Assembly: GCA_900114885.1 (NCBI GenBank)
Contig: FOUN01000009.1
Coordinates: 62,001-126,000 of the forward strand
Direction of reading: 5' to 3'
DNA length: 64,000 nucleotides
DNA from: Psychrobacillus psychrodurans
Lineage (GTDB): Bacteria > Bacillota > Bacilli > Bacillales_A > Planococcaceae
The first letter of the stretch is position 1. Every line of letters begins with the position of its first letter. A program made the position numbers and the translations under genes. The notes under the pieces are model-generated. The model ran no database searches, was not told where the DNA came from, and worked only from the letters and a program-made list of their open reading frames with translations. Shown piece by piece: positions 17,762 through 26,417 of this stretch.

Positions 17762-18562
17762 ATGACTATCTATCTAAAGACATTTCAAGTATTTGAAAGC
17801 GTTCAAGAAATGGATACACATATTAGGTCGCATATAACGCAGAATTGTTATAAGTTAAATGATACGGATCGTACAGTGCTATCTTTGCTCGCGCAGTATG
17901 CGTGTAAATATGCTGGAGCTACTCATTTGAAAGTTGAGACAATTTCTCAAGCAATAACTAAATCGGATGCGACTGTTCGACGGACGTTGCGCAAGCTAGA
18001 AAGCCTTTATGTCATTAAGAGAATCTCAACTATTCGACGTGTGACAAAGGGTTATGGAGCTAACATTTTAATCATTTTGCCTTACGATGACCAATCGGAA
18101 ATGATCAGTCGAGTAGATTCTCAAACGTTAGTAAATCCAAGTACTGAACAGCACCTTTCGCAAGAAGAAACGTATTATTCTTTAAGCTCTAAAAAAGAAT
18201 TATTACATAATACGTATTCTAACGAAATTGTATCCTCTTCATTTTCCGTAGATAATTCTACAAATAAAAATTTGAGTACATTCTACCAACTGTTCCAATC
18301 AACTATTTTCTCGATGCTTGGAGAAGACCAAAAGACAGTAAGTCAATTATATGGTGTTTACCTTAGCCTGACTTACCGTGTTACTAATTACTTTCCTCAG
18401 CATAAGGACTTCTATGAAAAAATTGGATACCAGGCATTGACTATTTCATTGCATGCATCACAAAAGAAAAAAGTTCGTAATCTTGCAGGTTATTACGTGG
18501 GTATTTTCGAAAAAATTTGCCAAAGAGACTTGTTTAAATTCTATGCGGAGTTTGAGGAGTGA
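17762..18562 (+). CDS. Helix-turn-helix protein with winged-helix N-terminal domain
   Basis: 266 residues. The N-terminal part (about 25-105) forms a winged helix: LNDTDRTVLSLLAQYACKYA, then THLKVETISQAITKSDATV with RRTLRKLESLYVIKRI as the recognition region. The middle is Ser/Thr-rich, and the C-terminal part is helical with aromatic residues. This layout resembles plasmid/phage-like replication or regulatory HTH proteins found as chromosomal singletons in Bacillus; the function is unknown. AGGGG lies 9 bases before ATG 17762; a second ATG is at 17811. It is the only plus-strand gene between 7.2 and 24.1 kb. Confidence 0.72.
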   Translation: MTIYLKTFQVFESVQEMDTHIRSHITQNCYKLNDTDRTVLSLLAQYACKYAGATHLKVETISQAITKSDATVRRTLRKLESLYVIKRISTIRRVTKGYGANILIILPYDDQSEMISRVDSQTLVNPSTEQHLSQEETYYSLSSKKELLHNTYSNEIVSSSFSVDNSTNKNLSTFYQLFQSTIFSMLGEDQKTVSQLYGVYLSLTYRVTNYFPQHKDFYEKIGYQALTISLHASQKKKVRNLAGYYVGIFEKICQRDLFKFYAEFEE

Positions 18563-18689
18563 CCTATAGGCTTAGGCTTCAATGGTATTTCAAGTTACTT
18601 ATGCGTGACTCTCGAGAAAAGGAATTACTCCTCTTAACTAACTCTTTAGTAAAAATGCGACTGTTTCTGTTGAAACAATCGCTTCCGAT

Positions 18690-18929
18690 TTATCCTTTAA
18701 TTGACTTCAATTTTTTCTTGCTTATGAACCAAATAAATATCGTTAGAACAAGTAGTATTATCGGAGTCAAACCAACATATTTCCATTCATTATTTGCCCC
18801 TGAAAAGTAATATGCTATCGGTATGAATGTGAAAGTACTAATTATTATGAACACCCAAGACCTTTTAACAATACCCAGCATTAAAGCTAAAATTGAAACA
18901 AATAATGAAAGCTGCCATAATAATAACAT
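18690..18929 (-). CDS. Small hypothetical membrane protein
   Basis: 79 residues, almost all hydrophobic, with three predicted TM segments and a Lys-rich C-terminus (ISKKKLKSIKG). The start ATG has a strong GGAGGTG ribosome site, which supports a real gene. No family recognised. Confidence 0.65.
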   Translation of the reverse strand: MLLLWQLSLFVSILALMLGIVKRSWVFIIISTFTFIPIAYYFSGANNEWKYVGLTPIILLVLTIFIWFISKKKLKSIKG

Positions 18930-19104
18930 TTTTGCACCTCCATTTAGCTTGGTCTTTCTACAACTAATTCCTTACTTATCTACAGTATCTAAGAACATGT
19001 GAAAGAATGCCGCGTGATGTACCATAAATACGTTTAAGGATTTGACTTGGCACAGCATAATTTCTTTACTATGTCATTCCCTTTTACGGGCTGACTCTTT
19101 CCTT

Positions 19105-20358
19105 TTACTTTTTATGCCCACCAAGTAATCCTGCACGTGTTCTTGCAGTTCCTGCTTCTGTGTAAGATACTGCACGTAAAATTGCAGTAGATCCGTATTT
19201 ACTACGTAAGGCATCCATAGTTTTCCCAAGCTTTCGTTCTTTCCATTTATTTTCTTCAAACAAACTTAATTGCATCGAATACTCTGGTTCTAAATTGGTA
19301 ATCGAGATGGATAATTTCCGAACAGGACGGCGATCGTAAAATTCATCAAAGATTTGTTCACATACTTTATAAATGGTCAATGTAGCATTTGTAGGTTCAT
19401 CGATAGAACGAGAACGATTGAAACCTCCGCCAAATTCGTCTTGGCTGTACCCAACGGATAGATGTATCGTTCTACCAACCATCTCTGCTTCACGTGCACG
19501 CCTAGCAACATCCTCACACATTTCTAAAACGACTGCCATAACTTCTTTTTTACTACGATAATCCCGAAATAATATTTGACCCTTTCCATAACTAATTTGT
19601 CCTTCTGCTAGAGGTGCTCCAAGCTCAGATATATCTACTCCCCACGCATGAAAATAAAGTTGGTTTCCCATCACACCAAACTTCTCCTCGAGTAGAGATA
19701 ATGGAGTATTTGCTAATTGCCCAACCTTAAAAATCCCCATATTATTTAGAGTCTTTTGGAGACGAGAACCAATCCCCCACATTTCACTTAAGGGAGTTAC
19801 TGGCCACAATTTTTCCTGAACGTCATCATACGTCCATTTAGCAAAACCAGTTTTTTTCGCTTCTAGATCTAGGGCTAACTTAGCCATAAGCATATTAGGT
19901 CCCATTCCAACCGCACAAGGTAATTGAAATTGAGCATACAGTTCATCTTGAATACGTTTTATTGTGTTTTCAACGGGTCCCCAAAGCTTTTCTGTTCCTC
20001 CAAGATCTACGAAACACTCGTCAACACTGTATACATGAATTGATTCGTGAGGGACAAATTGGTGTAAATAGCGTGTAATTTCCATCGATACTCGAACGAA
20101 AAACTCCATTTTAGGTTCGATAAGATGTATCGAAGGATGATCTGGTATTTCAAACAAACGAGTTCCAGTCTTTACACCAAACTGTTTTTTCATAGGTGGA
20201 GATGCAGCAAGCACAATACTTCCTTTTTGCTGCAAATTTCCGATGACCGCAATCGGGGTATTCGTAACATCCAGACCTGCGTCTGCTGCTGCACAACTTG
20301 CAAAAAAACTTCGTATATCAATGCATATAATTTGCCGATTTTTTAGTCCCTCATACAT
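19105..20358 (-). CDS. Y-family DNA polymerase, UvrX/YqjW type
   Basis: 417-residue Y-family (ImpB/MucB/SamB) polymerase. The first catalytic Asp is in CIDIRSFFASCAA (about 14) and the SxDE palm motif in YSVDECFVD. A helix-hairpin-helix lies in SEMWGIGSRLQKTLNNMGI, and a C-terminal beta-clamp motif is seen as MQLSLFEE. Sequence style (SIVLAASPPMKKQFGVKTG) fits the phage-derived UvrX/YqjW group rather than DinB. It performs error-prone translesion synthesis. Two LexA-like boxes lie just upstream, so it should be SOS-induced. A second, DinB-type polymerase is encoded at 54.6-55.9 kb. Confidence 0.9.
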   Translation of the reverse strand: MYEGLKNRQIICIDIRSFFASCAAADAGLDVTNTPIAVIGNLQQKGSIVLAASPPMKKQFGVKTGTRLFEIPDHPSIHLIEPKMEFFVRVSMEITRYLHQFVPHESIHVYSVDECFVDLGGTEKLWGPVENTIKRIQDELYAQFQLPCAVGMGPNMLMAKLALDLEAKKTGFAKWTYDDVQEKLWPVTPLSEMWGIGSRLQKTLNNMGIFKVGQLANTPLSLLEEKFGVMGNQLYFHAWGVDISELGAPLAEGQISYGKGQILFRDYRSKKEVMAVVLEMCEDVARRAREAEMVGRTIHLSVGYSQDEFGGGFNRSRSIDEPTNATLTIYKVCEQIFDEFYDRRPVRKLSISITNLEPEYSMQLSLFEENKWKERKLGKTMDALRSKYGSTAILRAVSYTEAGTARTRAGLLGGHKK

Positions 20359-20377
20359 ATTATTTACTCCCTTCTAG

Positions 20378-20417
20378 GAATGTACGTTCTCTATAGTATA
20401 TTACGAACACAAGTTCT
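20378..20417 (-). promoter_or_regulatory. Two LexA-like (SOS) boxes before the UvrX-type polymerase
   Basis: GAAC-N4-GTTC at 20405-20416 is a perfect core of the Bacillus LexA/DinR operator. A second, one-mismatch copy GAATGTACGTTC lies at 20378-20389, 15 bases away. Both sit 20-60 bases upstream of the ATG, over the expected promoter (TATACT on the minus strand lies between them). SOS control is inferred. Confidence 0.78.
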
Positions 20418-20475
20418 TATTCAATGGTAAATAATAGTGTATGAAAAAACGCTCTTATCGTAGGAATGCTTTTAA

Positions 20476-21090
20476 TTATTCGAGATTAATGACAAATTCG
20501 AGACCGGTAAGGTTCTCTTTTAAATGACTCGTATACTCAGTAAAAATTAAACTTAATCCGGTTAAATCATCTGGAAGTGCTGGAGATACAATAAATTTGT
20601 GTGTAAAATGACCTTCCGATCCTCTTTTTCCAGTAGTACGACAATCAAAATTATCATTGATGTATAGATATAAAGCACCTTCAGAACGACTCCGACGCAT
20701 TTCCTCCAGAGGATCGGAAATGTTCGGGGCATCCCAATCTATAGTAAGGTATATTACACTTGCATTGTCAAACTGCCGAATGAATGTAATTGCATATAAA
20801 CGTTCATCCTTTTCAATCGCTTTCATAACTGGCAGATGTCTTCTGAAATTATTTGGTTCAACCTGTGGCCGAAAGATTTCCTCATTTCTCAATAATCCAA
20901 ATAACGAGTTTAACAAATCCTCATAAACTCCATACTTTTCCGCCCAATTGGAGATCGATTCAATTGGTGGAACACCTGGATTGTTGTTTGAAAGCTCTTT
21001 ACGTTGTTTTAAAAGTTCACATAATTGGTCATCGAGCGGCAAAAGCTTTTGGTCATAATAGTCAGATTGATTCACTTCTCTATTTTTCAT
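20476..21090 (-). CDS. Hypothetical protein with N-terminal helical domain
   Basis: 204 residues. An N-terminal helical stretch (SDYYDQKLLPLDDQLCELLKQRKELSN) looks like a chorismate-mutase-style helix but has no assignable active site. The rest is beta-rich (LYAITFIRQFDNASVIYLTIDWD, GALYLYINDNFD, LTGLSLIFTEY). The ribosome site AGGAAAG precedes the ATG. Family and function are not recognised. It lies between the UvrX-type polymerase and argS, all on the minus strand. Confidence 0.6.
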   Translation of the reverse strand: MKNREVNQSDYYDQKLLPLDDQLCELLKQRKELSNNNPGVPPIESISNWAEKYGVYEDLLNSLFGLLRNEEIFRPQVEPNNFRRHLPVMKAIEKDERLYAITFIRQFDNASVIYLTIDWDAPNISDPLEEMRRSRSEGALYLYINDNFDCRTTGKRGSEGHFTHKFIVSPALPDDLTGLSLIFTEYTSHLKENLTGLEFVINLE

Positions 21091-21430
21091 ATAAGTCTTC
21101 CTTTCCTATTTCTTCCGGTTTAACTCATTGATTTGTTCAACGGCATCATCCATATTTTCGACTCAATTACTTCGATGGAAAGATTAAATGATTTCACGGC
21201 TCAATGGCTTCGTCCAGATTTCCGATAATGAGAATTATTATGAGAAAGTCCGATTTTATTTGCAATTAGAATTGCTAAATCTGCACTATTCCCGGTTATA
21301 TTATTTTTTCTAGAAAATATGCATCCAGAGCTTTTATACTGATTCAATTATCTTTTTCAACTATCCTCCAATACGTACTACCATACTTATTCTATCTAAG
21401 GTCAATAATCCCTTCATATAGCCCTCAAAT

Positions 21431-21461
21431 AAAACAACACTCCCAAGCTTATGGGAGTGTT
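21431..21461 (-). terminator. Terminator of argS
   Basis: Perfect 10-bp stem AACACTCCCA/TGGGAGTGTT (21436-21445 with 21452-21461) and a 6-base loop, followed by GTTTT on the minus strand. It is 33 bases after the argS stop. The rest of 21091-21430 holds nothing recognisable. Confidence 0.8.
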
Positions 21462-21493
21462 CGTTAATCAAATTGTACATAGTTCTATTAGTA

Positions 21494-23173
21494 TTACATT
21501 TTCTCTGGAGCTGGTACACCTAGAAGTCGTAAGGATTCCTTCAGGACAACAGAAACTGTAAATGCGAATGCTAACTTAGAAGAAGTCGTTCCATCATCGG
21601 CTAAAATTTTTGTTCTAGCATAATATTTATTGAACTGGCGCGCAAGCAGTAAACTGAACTTTGCAATTTGAGATGGATCCGCATTATCAAATGCCTTTTC
21701 TACTACACGTGGAAAATCCTCGAGTAGCTGGATAATTGGCCAAGCTTCAACCCCAATAGAAGAAAAAGTGAATGCTTCAACCTCAAAGCTACCTTTTTGA
21801 AGCAATGAACAAATTCGAGCATTGGTATATTGTACATAAGGACCAGTTTCTCCCTCAAAGTTAAGCATCTGTTCCAACGAGAACTCAATATCATTCATCC
21901 GGTCATTTTTTAAATCATTGAAAATCACTGCACCTACTCCAACTTGTTTTGCAACTTCTTCCTTATTTTCTAATGTTGGATTTTTCTCTTCAATATTATG
22001 CTGAGCAGTCTTAATAGCATCAGTTATTACGTCCGCAAGCAATATTACTTTACCTTTACGTGTAGACATTTTTTTTCCGTCTTTGAGCATCATACCAAAT
22101 GGAACATGCACTAGATTTTTGGACCATTCAAATCCCATTTTTTCAAGTACAGAAAAAAGTTGTTTAAAGTGAAGTGTTTGTTCATTCCCCACAACATAAA
22201 ACGTTTTACACGCATGAAATGTTTGATGACGATATATAGCTGCTGCTAGATCGCGTGTCGCGTAAAGAGTCGCCCCATCTTTTTTGGTAATCAGACTAGG
22301 TGGCATATCTTCGAGTTCTACTACAAAAGCACCGTTAGATTCAATTAACAATCCCTTTTTCTTTAAGTCGTCAACTACTCTAGTCATTTTATCATTATAA
22401 AAAGCCTCCCCAGCATAAGAGTCAAAATGAACTCCTAAAAGTTCATATATTATTTGGAACTCCTTTAAAGATGCTTCTTTAAACCAATTCCATAGGGTTA
22501 GAGCCTCTTCGTCACCTTCTTCAAGTGATTTAAAAGCTGCACGAGCCTGATCATTTAAAGAATCATCTTTTTCTGCCAGATTATGAAAATGTACATAAAT
22601 CTTCAATAACTCTTCGATAGGTGCTGCAAGTATTTTCTCTTTGTTTCCCCATAATTTATAAGCAACTATCAGCTTGCCAAATTGTGTACCCCAATCTCCT
22701 AGATGATTAATGCGAAGAGCTTCATACCCATTCTTCTCCGCAATATTTGCTAAGGAGTTACCGATTACAGTTGAACGTAGATGCCCCATGGAAAAAGGCT
22801 TCGCTATATTCGGTGAGGAAAAATCGATTACAATTTTTTCATGCATGCTATTTTTACTTCCATACTTCTGTAGATCCGTCATAATAGAATGTAAAACTTG
22901 GTTTGTAACAAAAGCTTGATTGAGGAAAATATTCACGTATCCACCAGCAACTTGAACGCTAGCTATTAATTGATCCTCTAGTTTCGCACTTAACTCTAAC
23001 GCTATTTGCTGCGGAGCTTTACGAAATTTTTTGGCTAATGTAAAACAAGGAAATGCAATATCTCCTAATTCTGTCTGCTTTGGCTTTTCCAGTAACAGTT
23101 CTACTTGTTCAGCAGTCCATTCATTTTCTAAAGCAATTGAAATGACATTTGCGATTTGATTTGTCAGGTTCAT
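21494..23173 (-). CDS. argS: Arginyl-tRNA synthetase
   Basis: 559-residue class I synthetase. The N-terminal arginyl-specific domain (about 1-95) precedes the HIGH-type motif SMGHLRST (about 132). The KMSKS equivalent is KKMSTRKGK, and the C-terminal anticodon-binding DALR domain includes NARICSLLQ and KFSLLLARQFNKYYA. It charges tRNA-Arg. The frame starts at 23188, but GGGAGG sits just before ATG 23173, giving MNLTNQ. A T-box leader with a CGC (Arg) specifier precedes it. Many Bacillales have a second argS; which copy this is cannot be told. Confidence 0.95.
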   Translation of the reverse strand: MNLTNQIANVISIALENEWTAEQVELLLEKPKQTELGDIAFPCFTLAKKFRKAPQQIALELSAKLEDQLIASVQVAGGYVNIFLNQAFVTNQVLHSIMTDLQKYGSKNSMHEKIVIDFSSPNIAKPFSMGHLRSTVIGNSLANIAEKNGYEALRINHLGDWGTQFGKLIVAYKLWGNKEKILAAPIEELLKIYVHFHNLAEKDDSLNDQARAAFKSLEEGDEEALTLWNWFKEASLKEFQIIYELLGVHFDSYAGEAFYNDKMTRVVDDLKKKGLLIESNGAFVVELEDMPPSLITKKDGATLYATRDLAAAIYRHQTFHACKTFYVVGNEQTLHFKQLFSVLEKMGFEWSKNLVHVPFGMMLKDGKKMSTRKGKVILLADVITDAIKTAQHNIEEKNPTLENKEEVAKQVGVGAVIFNDLKNDRMNDIEFSLEQMLNFEGETGPYVQYTNARICSLLQKGSFEVEAFTFSSIGVEAWPIIQLLEDFPRVVEKAFDNADPSQIAKFSLLLARQFNKYYARTKILADDGTTSSKLAFAFTVSVVLKESLRLLGVPAPEKM

Positions 23174-23193
23174 GTATTTTCCTCCCATATAAA

Positions 23194-23435
23194 AAGCTCT
23201 CGTCTCTAAATAAGAGACGAGAGCTAAAATTCCCGTGGTACCACTCTAGTTGCCACAATTGTGACCGCTTTTCCGTTCTTAACGAGGTGTCTTCCCCGAT
23301 TTTCCCTACTAGACTTTCAGGACATTTCTCCAAAGTGCGGTTCATCGATTCTTCGTGTATTAGGCTCACACCATCCCTAACTCGCTTCCCAGTCTCGTAT
23401 CGACTACTCTCTTCTTCAATGAATTTAACATTATG
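23194..23435 (-). promoter_or_regulatory. T-box riboswitch leader of argS (Arg specifier)
   Basis: The minus-strand leader contains the T-box core AGAGTGGTACCACGGG near 23231-23249 and a Stem I AGTAG motif near the 5' end. A specifier stretch GAAC-CGC-ACTTTGGAG puts CGC (Arg) at 23339-23337. A terminator hairpin of inverted AGCTCTCGTCTC arms (about 23196-23225) is followed by five T residues, 20 bases before the argS ATG. Uncharged tRNA-Arg should stabilise the antiterminator. The specifier register matches the proline T-box at 50.85 kb. Confidence 0.93.
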
Positions 23436-23469
23436 ATTTTAGATATCTTACAAGAAGTTCAAAATTCTG

Positions 23470-24012
23470 TCAACTGTCTAAATCATCTTTTAAAATAGAA
23501 TACATATACAAATCATCAAATTTTCCACAAGTATATTCATAATGTCTTAGTAAACCCTCTCTTTTAAACCCCTGTTTCTCCACTAACTTTTGTGAAGGGG
23601 CATTGGCTGGTTCGATCAAGGCTTCGATTCGTTCGAATGAATAATGATTAAAACCGAACTTAATAACTGCTTCTAAGGCTTCAAAAGCAATTCCTTTTCC
23701 CCAATATTCTTTGCTTAATTCGAATCCTACCTCAGCACGGTAATTCTTTGTACTTCTATTAAGAAATCCACAACTTCCGATAACCTTTCCAGCATCTTTT
23801 AGCGTAATTCCCCATCTAATGCCAGATCCATCTTTGCGGATAGACTGATACCAACTGATTTCATCCACTGCGTCTTCTACAGATTGAAAAGGTTCCAATC
23901 CCATATGTTTTACAACATCTTTATCTGACAAATAGCGTAACATGTCAGAAGCATCCTCGTTTGTAACTTCTCTTAATAATAATCTTGATGTTTCAATAAT
24001 TGGCATAGTCAT
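23470..24012 (-). CDS. GNAT acetyltransferase (RimJ/RimL type)
   Basis: 180 residues, Acetyltransf_3 type. The start TSRLLLREVTNEDASDMLRYL is typical; acetyl-CoA motif A is GFELSKEYWGKGIAFEALEAV and motif B ERIEALIEPANAPSQKLVEK with GFKREG. It transfers acetyl to a protein N-terminus or small amine; the substrate is unknown. The start ATG is preceded by GAGGTT. It is separate from argS, which has its own leader and terminator. Confidence 0.88.
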   Translation of the reverse strand: MTMPIIETSRLLLREVTNEDASDMLRYLSDKDVVKHMGLEPFQSVEDAVDEISWYQSIRKDGSGIRWGITLKDAGKVIGSCGFLNRSTKNYRAEVGFELSKEYWGKGIAFEALEAVIKFGFNHYSFERIEALIEPANAPSQKLVEKQGFKREGLLRHYEYTCGKFDDLYMYSILKDDLDS

Positions 24013-24125
24013 TGTTAAAACCTCGATTCATTTGTAAAATAAATTTTGATTAGCAAAAGGTAAAACCCGAACCTCGAATAGAACAACCTCTACTTTGTCA
24101 TATTAACTACAAAGGAGATGATATA

Positions 24126-24356
24126 ATGCCACGAAGAAGTGACAATCAACATGTGAACCCCTCACCACATTTTGATGGTGAAATAGAAAATATATTAAAT
24201 GATCCAACAGCAACTACTGGTGCTAAAATCGGTATTCAATTGAATGCAAAAGAAGAATTTGCACAAGAAAGAAATCCATTCAACTATCTTCCAAATGAAG
24301 ATAAAGAAATGGAACCATTTGAAAAGTTAACAAGAGGTAAAAAAGTAGAAGAATAA
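24126..24356 (+). CDS. Small hypothetical hydrophilic protein
   Basis: 76 residues, charged, with no hydrophobic segment (MPRRSDNQHVNPSPHFDGEI; DPTATTGAKIGIQLNAKEEF; RNPFNYLPNEDKEMEPF). A strong AAAGGAG ribosome site 8 bases before the ATG supports expression. No family recognised. It is a single gene on the plus strand facing a minus-strand permease gene, with a shared imperfect hairpin (about 24369-24398) between them. Confidence 0.65.
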   Translation: MPRRSDNQHVNPSPHFDGEIENILNDPTATTGAKIGIQLNAKEEFAQERNPFNYLPNEDKEMEPFEKLTRGKKVEE

Positions 24357-24387
24357 ATGTTCCAAAACAAAAGCTGCAGATAACTTT

Positions 24388-25416
24388 CTACAGTTTTTGT
24401 TTTTCCTTATAAAGTAACTGCATTTTTTCTTTTAGTTGCTGTTGATTCCATTCCACAGTTTTATCAGAGACAAAAGTGACTTTCTTACGCCTCGGTATTT
24501 TCACTTGACCACTAACAGCTCGAGTATAGCCTTCTATCATCGAAGCAATGGCTAAAATGACAAGTGCAAAGCAAATAGCTGGACCGAGCGGCAACCAAGG
24601 AACTCCCTGCAAATAACGGAAGGAGGATCCAAAAAGACTTGCCCATTCATATGCAATCGATTTAGGAGGATCCGCGAACATTGGGTCATAACTGACATCT
24701 GTCCCTCCAATATACAATTGTAAAAGCCCTAAATGAGTAAAGACAACTAATGTTTCCACGACCTGCTGACCATATAAGACGAATAGCTTTTCTCGCATCA
24801 TTGGGAATAGATGTCTAGTAATAATTCGGGACTTACTTGCCCCTAGAGTTCTCGAGGCTAGAATATATTCCTGCTGATACAATAAGTTCGCCTCATTGCC
24901 AATAAGTGAAGAAACAATCGGCACTGTAATAATGGCCATTAAAACGATTTGTATGACAATACGCTCCCAGACAGTTGTGGAGAATCCTTCCATCGGCTCC
25001 CATAACACAGGAAACAAAATTAAATAAGAAAAAATAGTCATTGGTATATAATGTAGAGGATCAATGAAACTATTAATAACTGTTCGACGTTTTTGCCAAT
25101 ATGTTCCGATTGCAAATCCAATAGGCACGGCTATTAGCATACGTACCGCAGCGACACCCATAGCTGAAATAATCGTATATTTTGCACCGAGCATAATTTT
25201 TGCGAACATATCAAAGCCAAATTGATCGGTCCCAAGCGGATGAAGCCAACTTGGAGAGAGCGGTGCAGCCTCTATGACTCGCCCTTTTTCCATTATAAAA
25301 TAGGTTTGTTTTGGGTCTGGACCATTTAACCATTCAAATACAAAGCTTCCGATAAGAAAGAAAGCTATTATGAGAAAACCGAATACAAAATAAGGTTGCT
25401 TCAATAACAATTTCAT
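24388..25416 (-). CDS. ABC transporter permease, OppC/DppC-like
   Basis: 342 residues with six TM segments. The periplasmic loop has the DppC pattern LHPLGTDQFGFDMFAKIMLGAKYT, and the EAA loop is ASRTLGASKSRIITRHLFP. The start ATG 25416 overlaps the TGA of the upstream permease (ATGA), with GGAGG before it; the 14 extra codons to 25458 are not needed. It forms a heterodimer with the upstream permease. No binding protein or ATPase gene adjoins, so the rest of the importer must be encoded elsewhere. Confidence 0.83.
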   Translation of the reverse strand: MKLLLKQPYFVFGFLIIAFFLIGSFVFEWLNGPDPKQTYFIMEKGRVIEAAPLSPSWLHPLGTDQFGFDMFAKIMLGAKYTIISAMGVAAVRMLIAVPIGFAIGTYWQKRRTVINSFIDPLHYIPMTIFSYLILFPVLWEPMEGFSTTVWERIVIQIVLMAIITVPIVSSLIGNEANLLYQQEYILASRTLGASKSRIITRHLFPMMREKLFVLYGQQVVETLVVFTHLGLLQLYIGGTDVSYDPMFADPPKSIAYEWASLFGSSFRYLQGVPWLPLGPAICFALVILAIASMIEGYTRAVSGQVKIPRRKKVTFVSDKTVEWNQQQLKEKMQLLYKEKQKL

Positions 25417-26252
25417 AAAATAGTACCTCCACGGCTTGTCCGACGTAAAAAGTACCACTCAAAAAAGCTATATATTATGAACACTGGTATGAAAAAGCTA
25501 CAAACAGTTATCAAAGATAATTCTCCAGACATATGCTCGCTTAAGTGGAACATAATTCCTGGCATGTTGAACATACGCTCTAAGATGAATAAATTTGACA
25601 GCATAAACCACATCGTTTTTTTAGATTGAAAGAAAATGCTAATGATAGCGTTACGAAAAATATGTATGAGTAAAATGATAACCTTATTAAATCCAAGTGA
25701 TCTTGCTAGCTCCACATACAACTTTCTTTCTTCTGCTTCAAACGTCAGCATACTTAAGCGGTAAAGCTGAACCATCGGCAAAATCATTAAACAAAAAACT
25801 GGAAGTAGGTAGATTTTTTCTCCACCAGTAGATGCGATTGACATAAAAACACCCGTATGTCTATGGACAAAGATAACTAGTAATTGAATAAGCAAAATAA
25901 CTAGAATATCAGGTAATGACTCCAAAAAGAAAAACAATGTCTTGATTCTTTGTCGGGAACGTTCCTTAAAAAGCATAGTAATTATGGTGAATGATAAAGC
26001 GAAAATAACTGCAGCAAGCAGTGCTAAAAATAATATTTCTAGTGAGTAGAGGATATACTCCCCAATATAACTACTATAATATGTATCTAGGAAACGATTC
26101 AATGGAAAAATCACGAGTAAATGTTCCCCATATTCTCTCCACCAAAGCTCTCCTTTTTGAAAACCATTAATAAGAATTGGTAATCCGCTGATTAGTAGAA
26201 TACCGATGAATGCAACAGCTAACCTTAGCATCCACTGCATAAAACGTTTCAC
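25413..26252 (-). CDS. ABC transporter permease, OppB/DppB-like (divergent)
   Basis: 279-residue membrane protein with about six TM segments and an EAA-type loop (LARSLGFNKVIILLIHIFRNA). The DppB similarity is weak, but position and coupling to an OppC-like gene support it. The start GTG 26252 has AGGGGG upstream; the frame extends 7 codons further, through the ribosome site. Four-base ATGA overlap with the next permease. Substrate unknown. Confidence 0.72.
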   Translation of the reverse strand: MKRFMQWMLRLAVAFIGILLISGLPILINGFQKGELWWREYGEHLLVIFPLNRFLDTYYSSYIGEYILYSLEILFLALLAAVIFALSFTIITMLFKERSRQRIKTLFFFLESLPDILVILLIQLLVIFVHRHTGVFMSIASTGGEKIYLLPVFCLMILPMVQLYRLSMLTFEAEERKLYVELARSLGFNKVIILLIHIFRNAIISIFFQSKKTMWFMLSNLFILERMFNMPGIMFHLSEHMSGELSLITVCSFFIPVFIIYSFFEWYFLRRTSRGGTIL

Positions 26253-26417
26253 AAAAAATCCCCCTGTTGCCAATAAGTTATGATGAAATTATCATAACAT
26301 AGTGAAAACAAAAGATAGGTAATTTTTAGTAAATTGCAAAAGAAATTGATGGCAGGGTGAGCAAAAACTAAATCATACTGCTAGTTTGGTTTTGTTAAAG
26401 CAACTGGCACAGATACA

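Noticed and set aside
17611-17796. 61-codon plus-strand open frame before the HTH gene
   Set aside because: It overlaps the well-supported HTH gene in another frame and has no ribosome site; the hydrophobic start is chance AT-rich sequence.
18559-18810. 83-codon plus-strand open frame after the HTH gene
   Set aside because: It lies opposite the small membrane-protein gene at 18690-18929, which has a strong GGAGGTG site.
19074-19259. 61-codon minus-strand open frame
   Set aside because: It overlaps the 3' end of the UvrX-type polymerase gene in another frame; no ribosome site.
23121-23436. Open frames on both strands across the argS leader
   Set aside because: The sequence is a T-box RNA leader; the frames are by-products of its stems.
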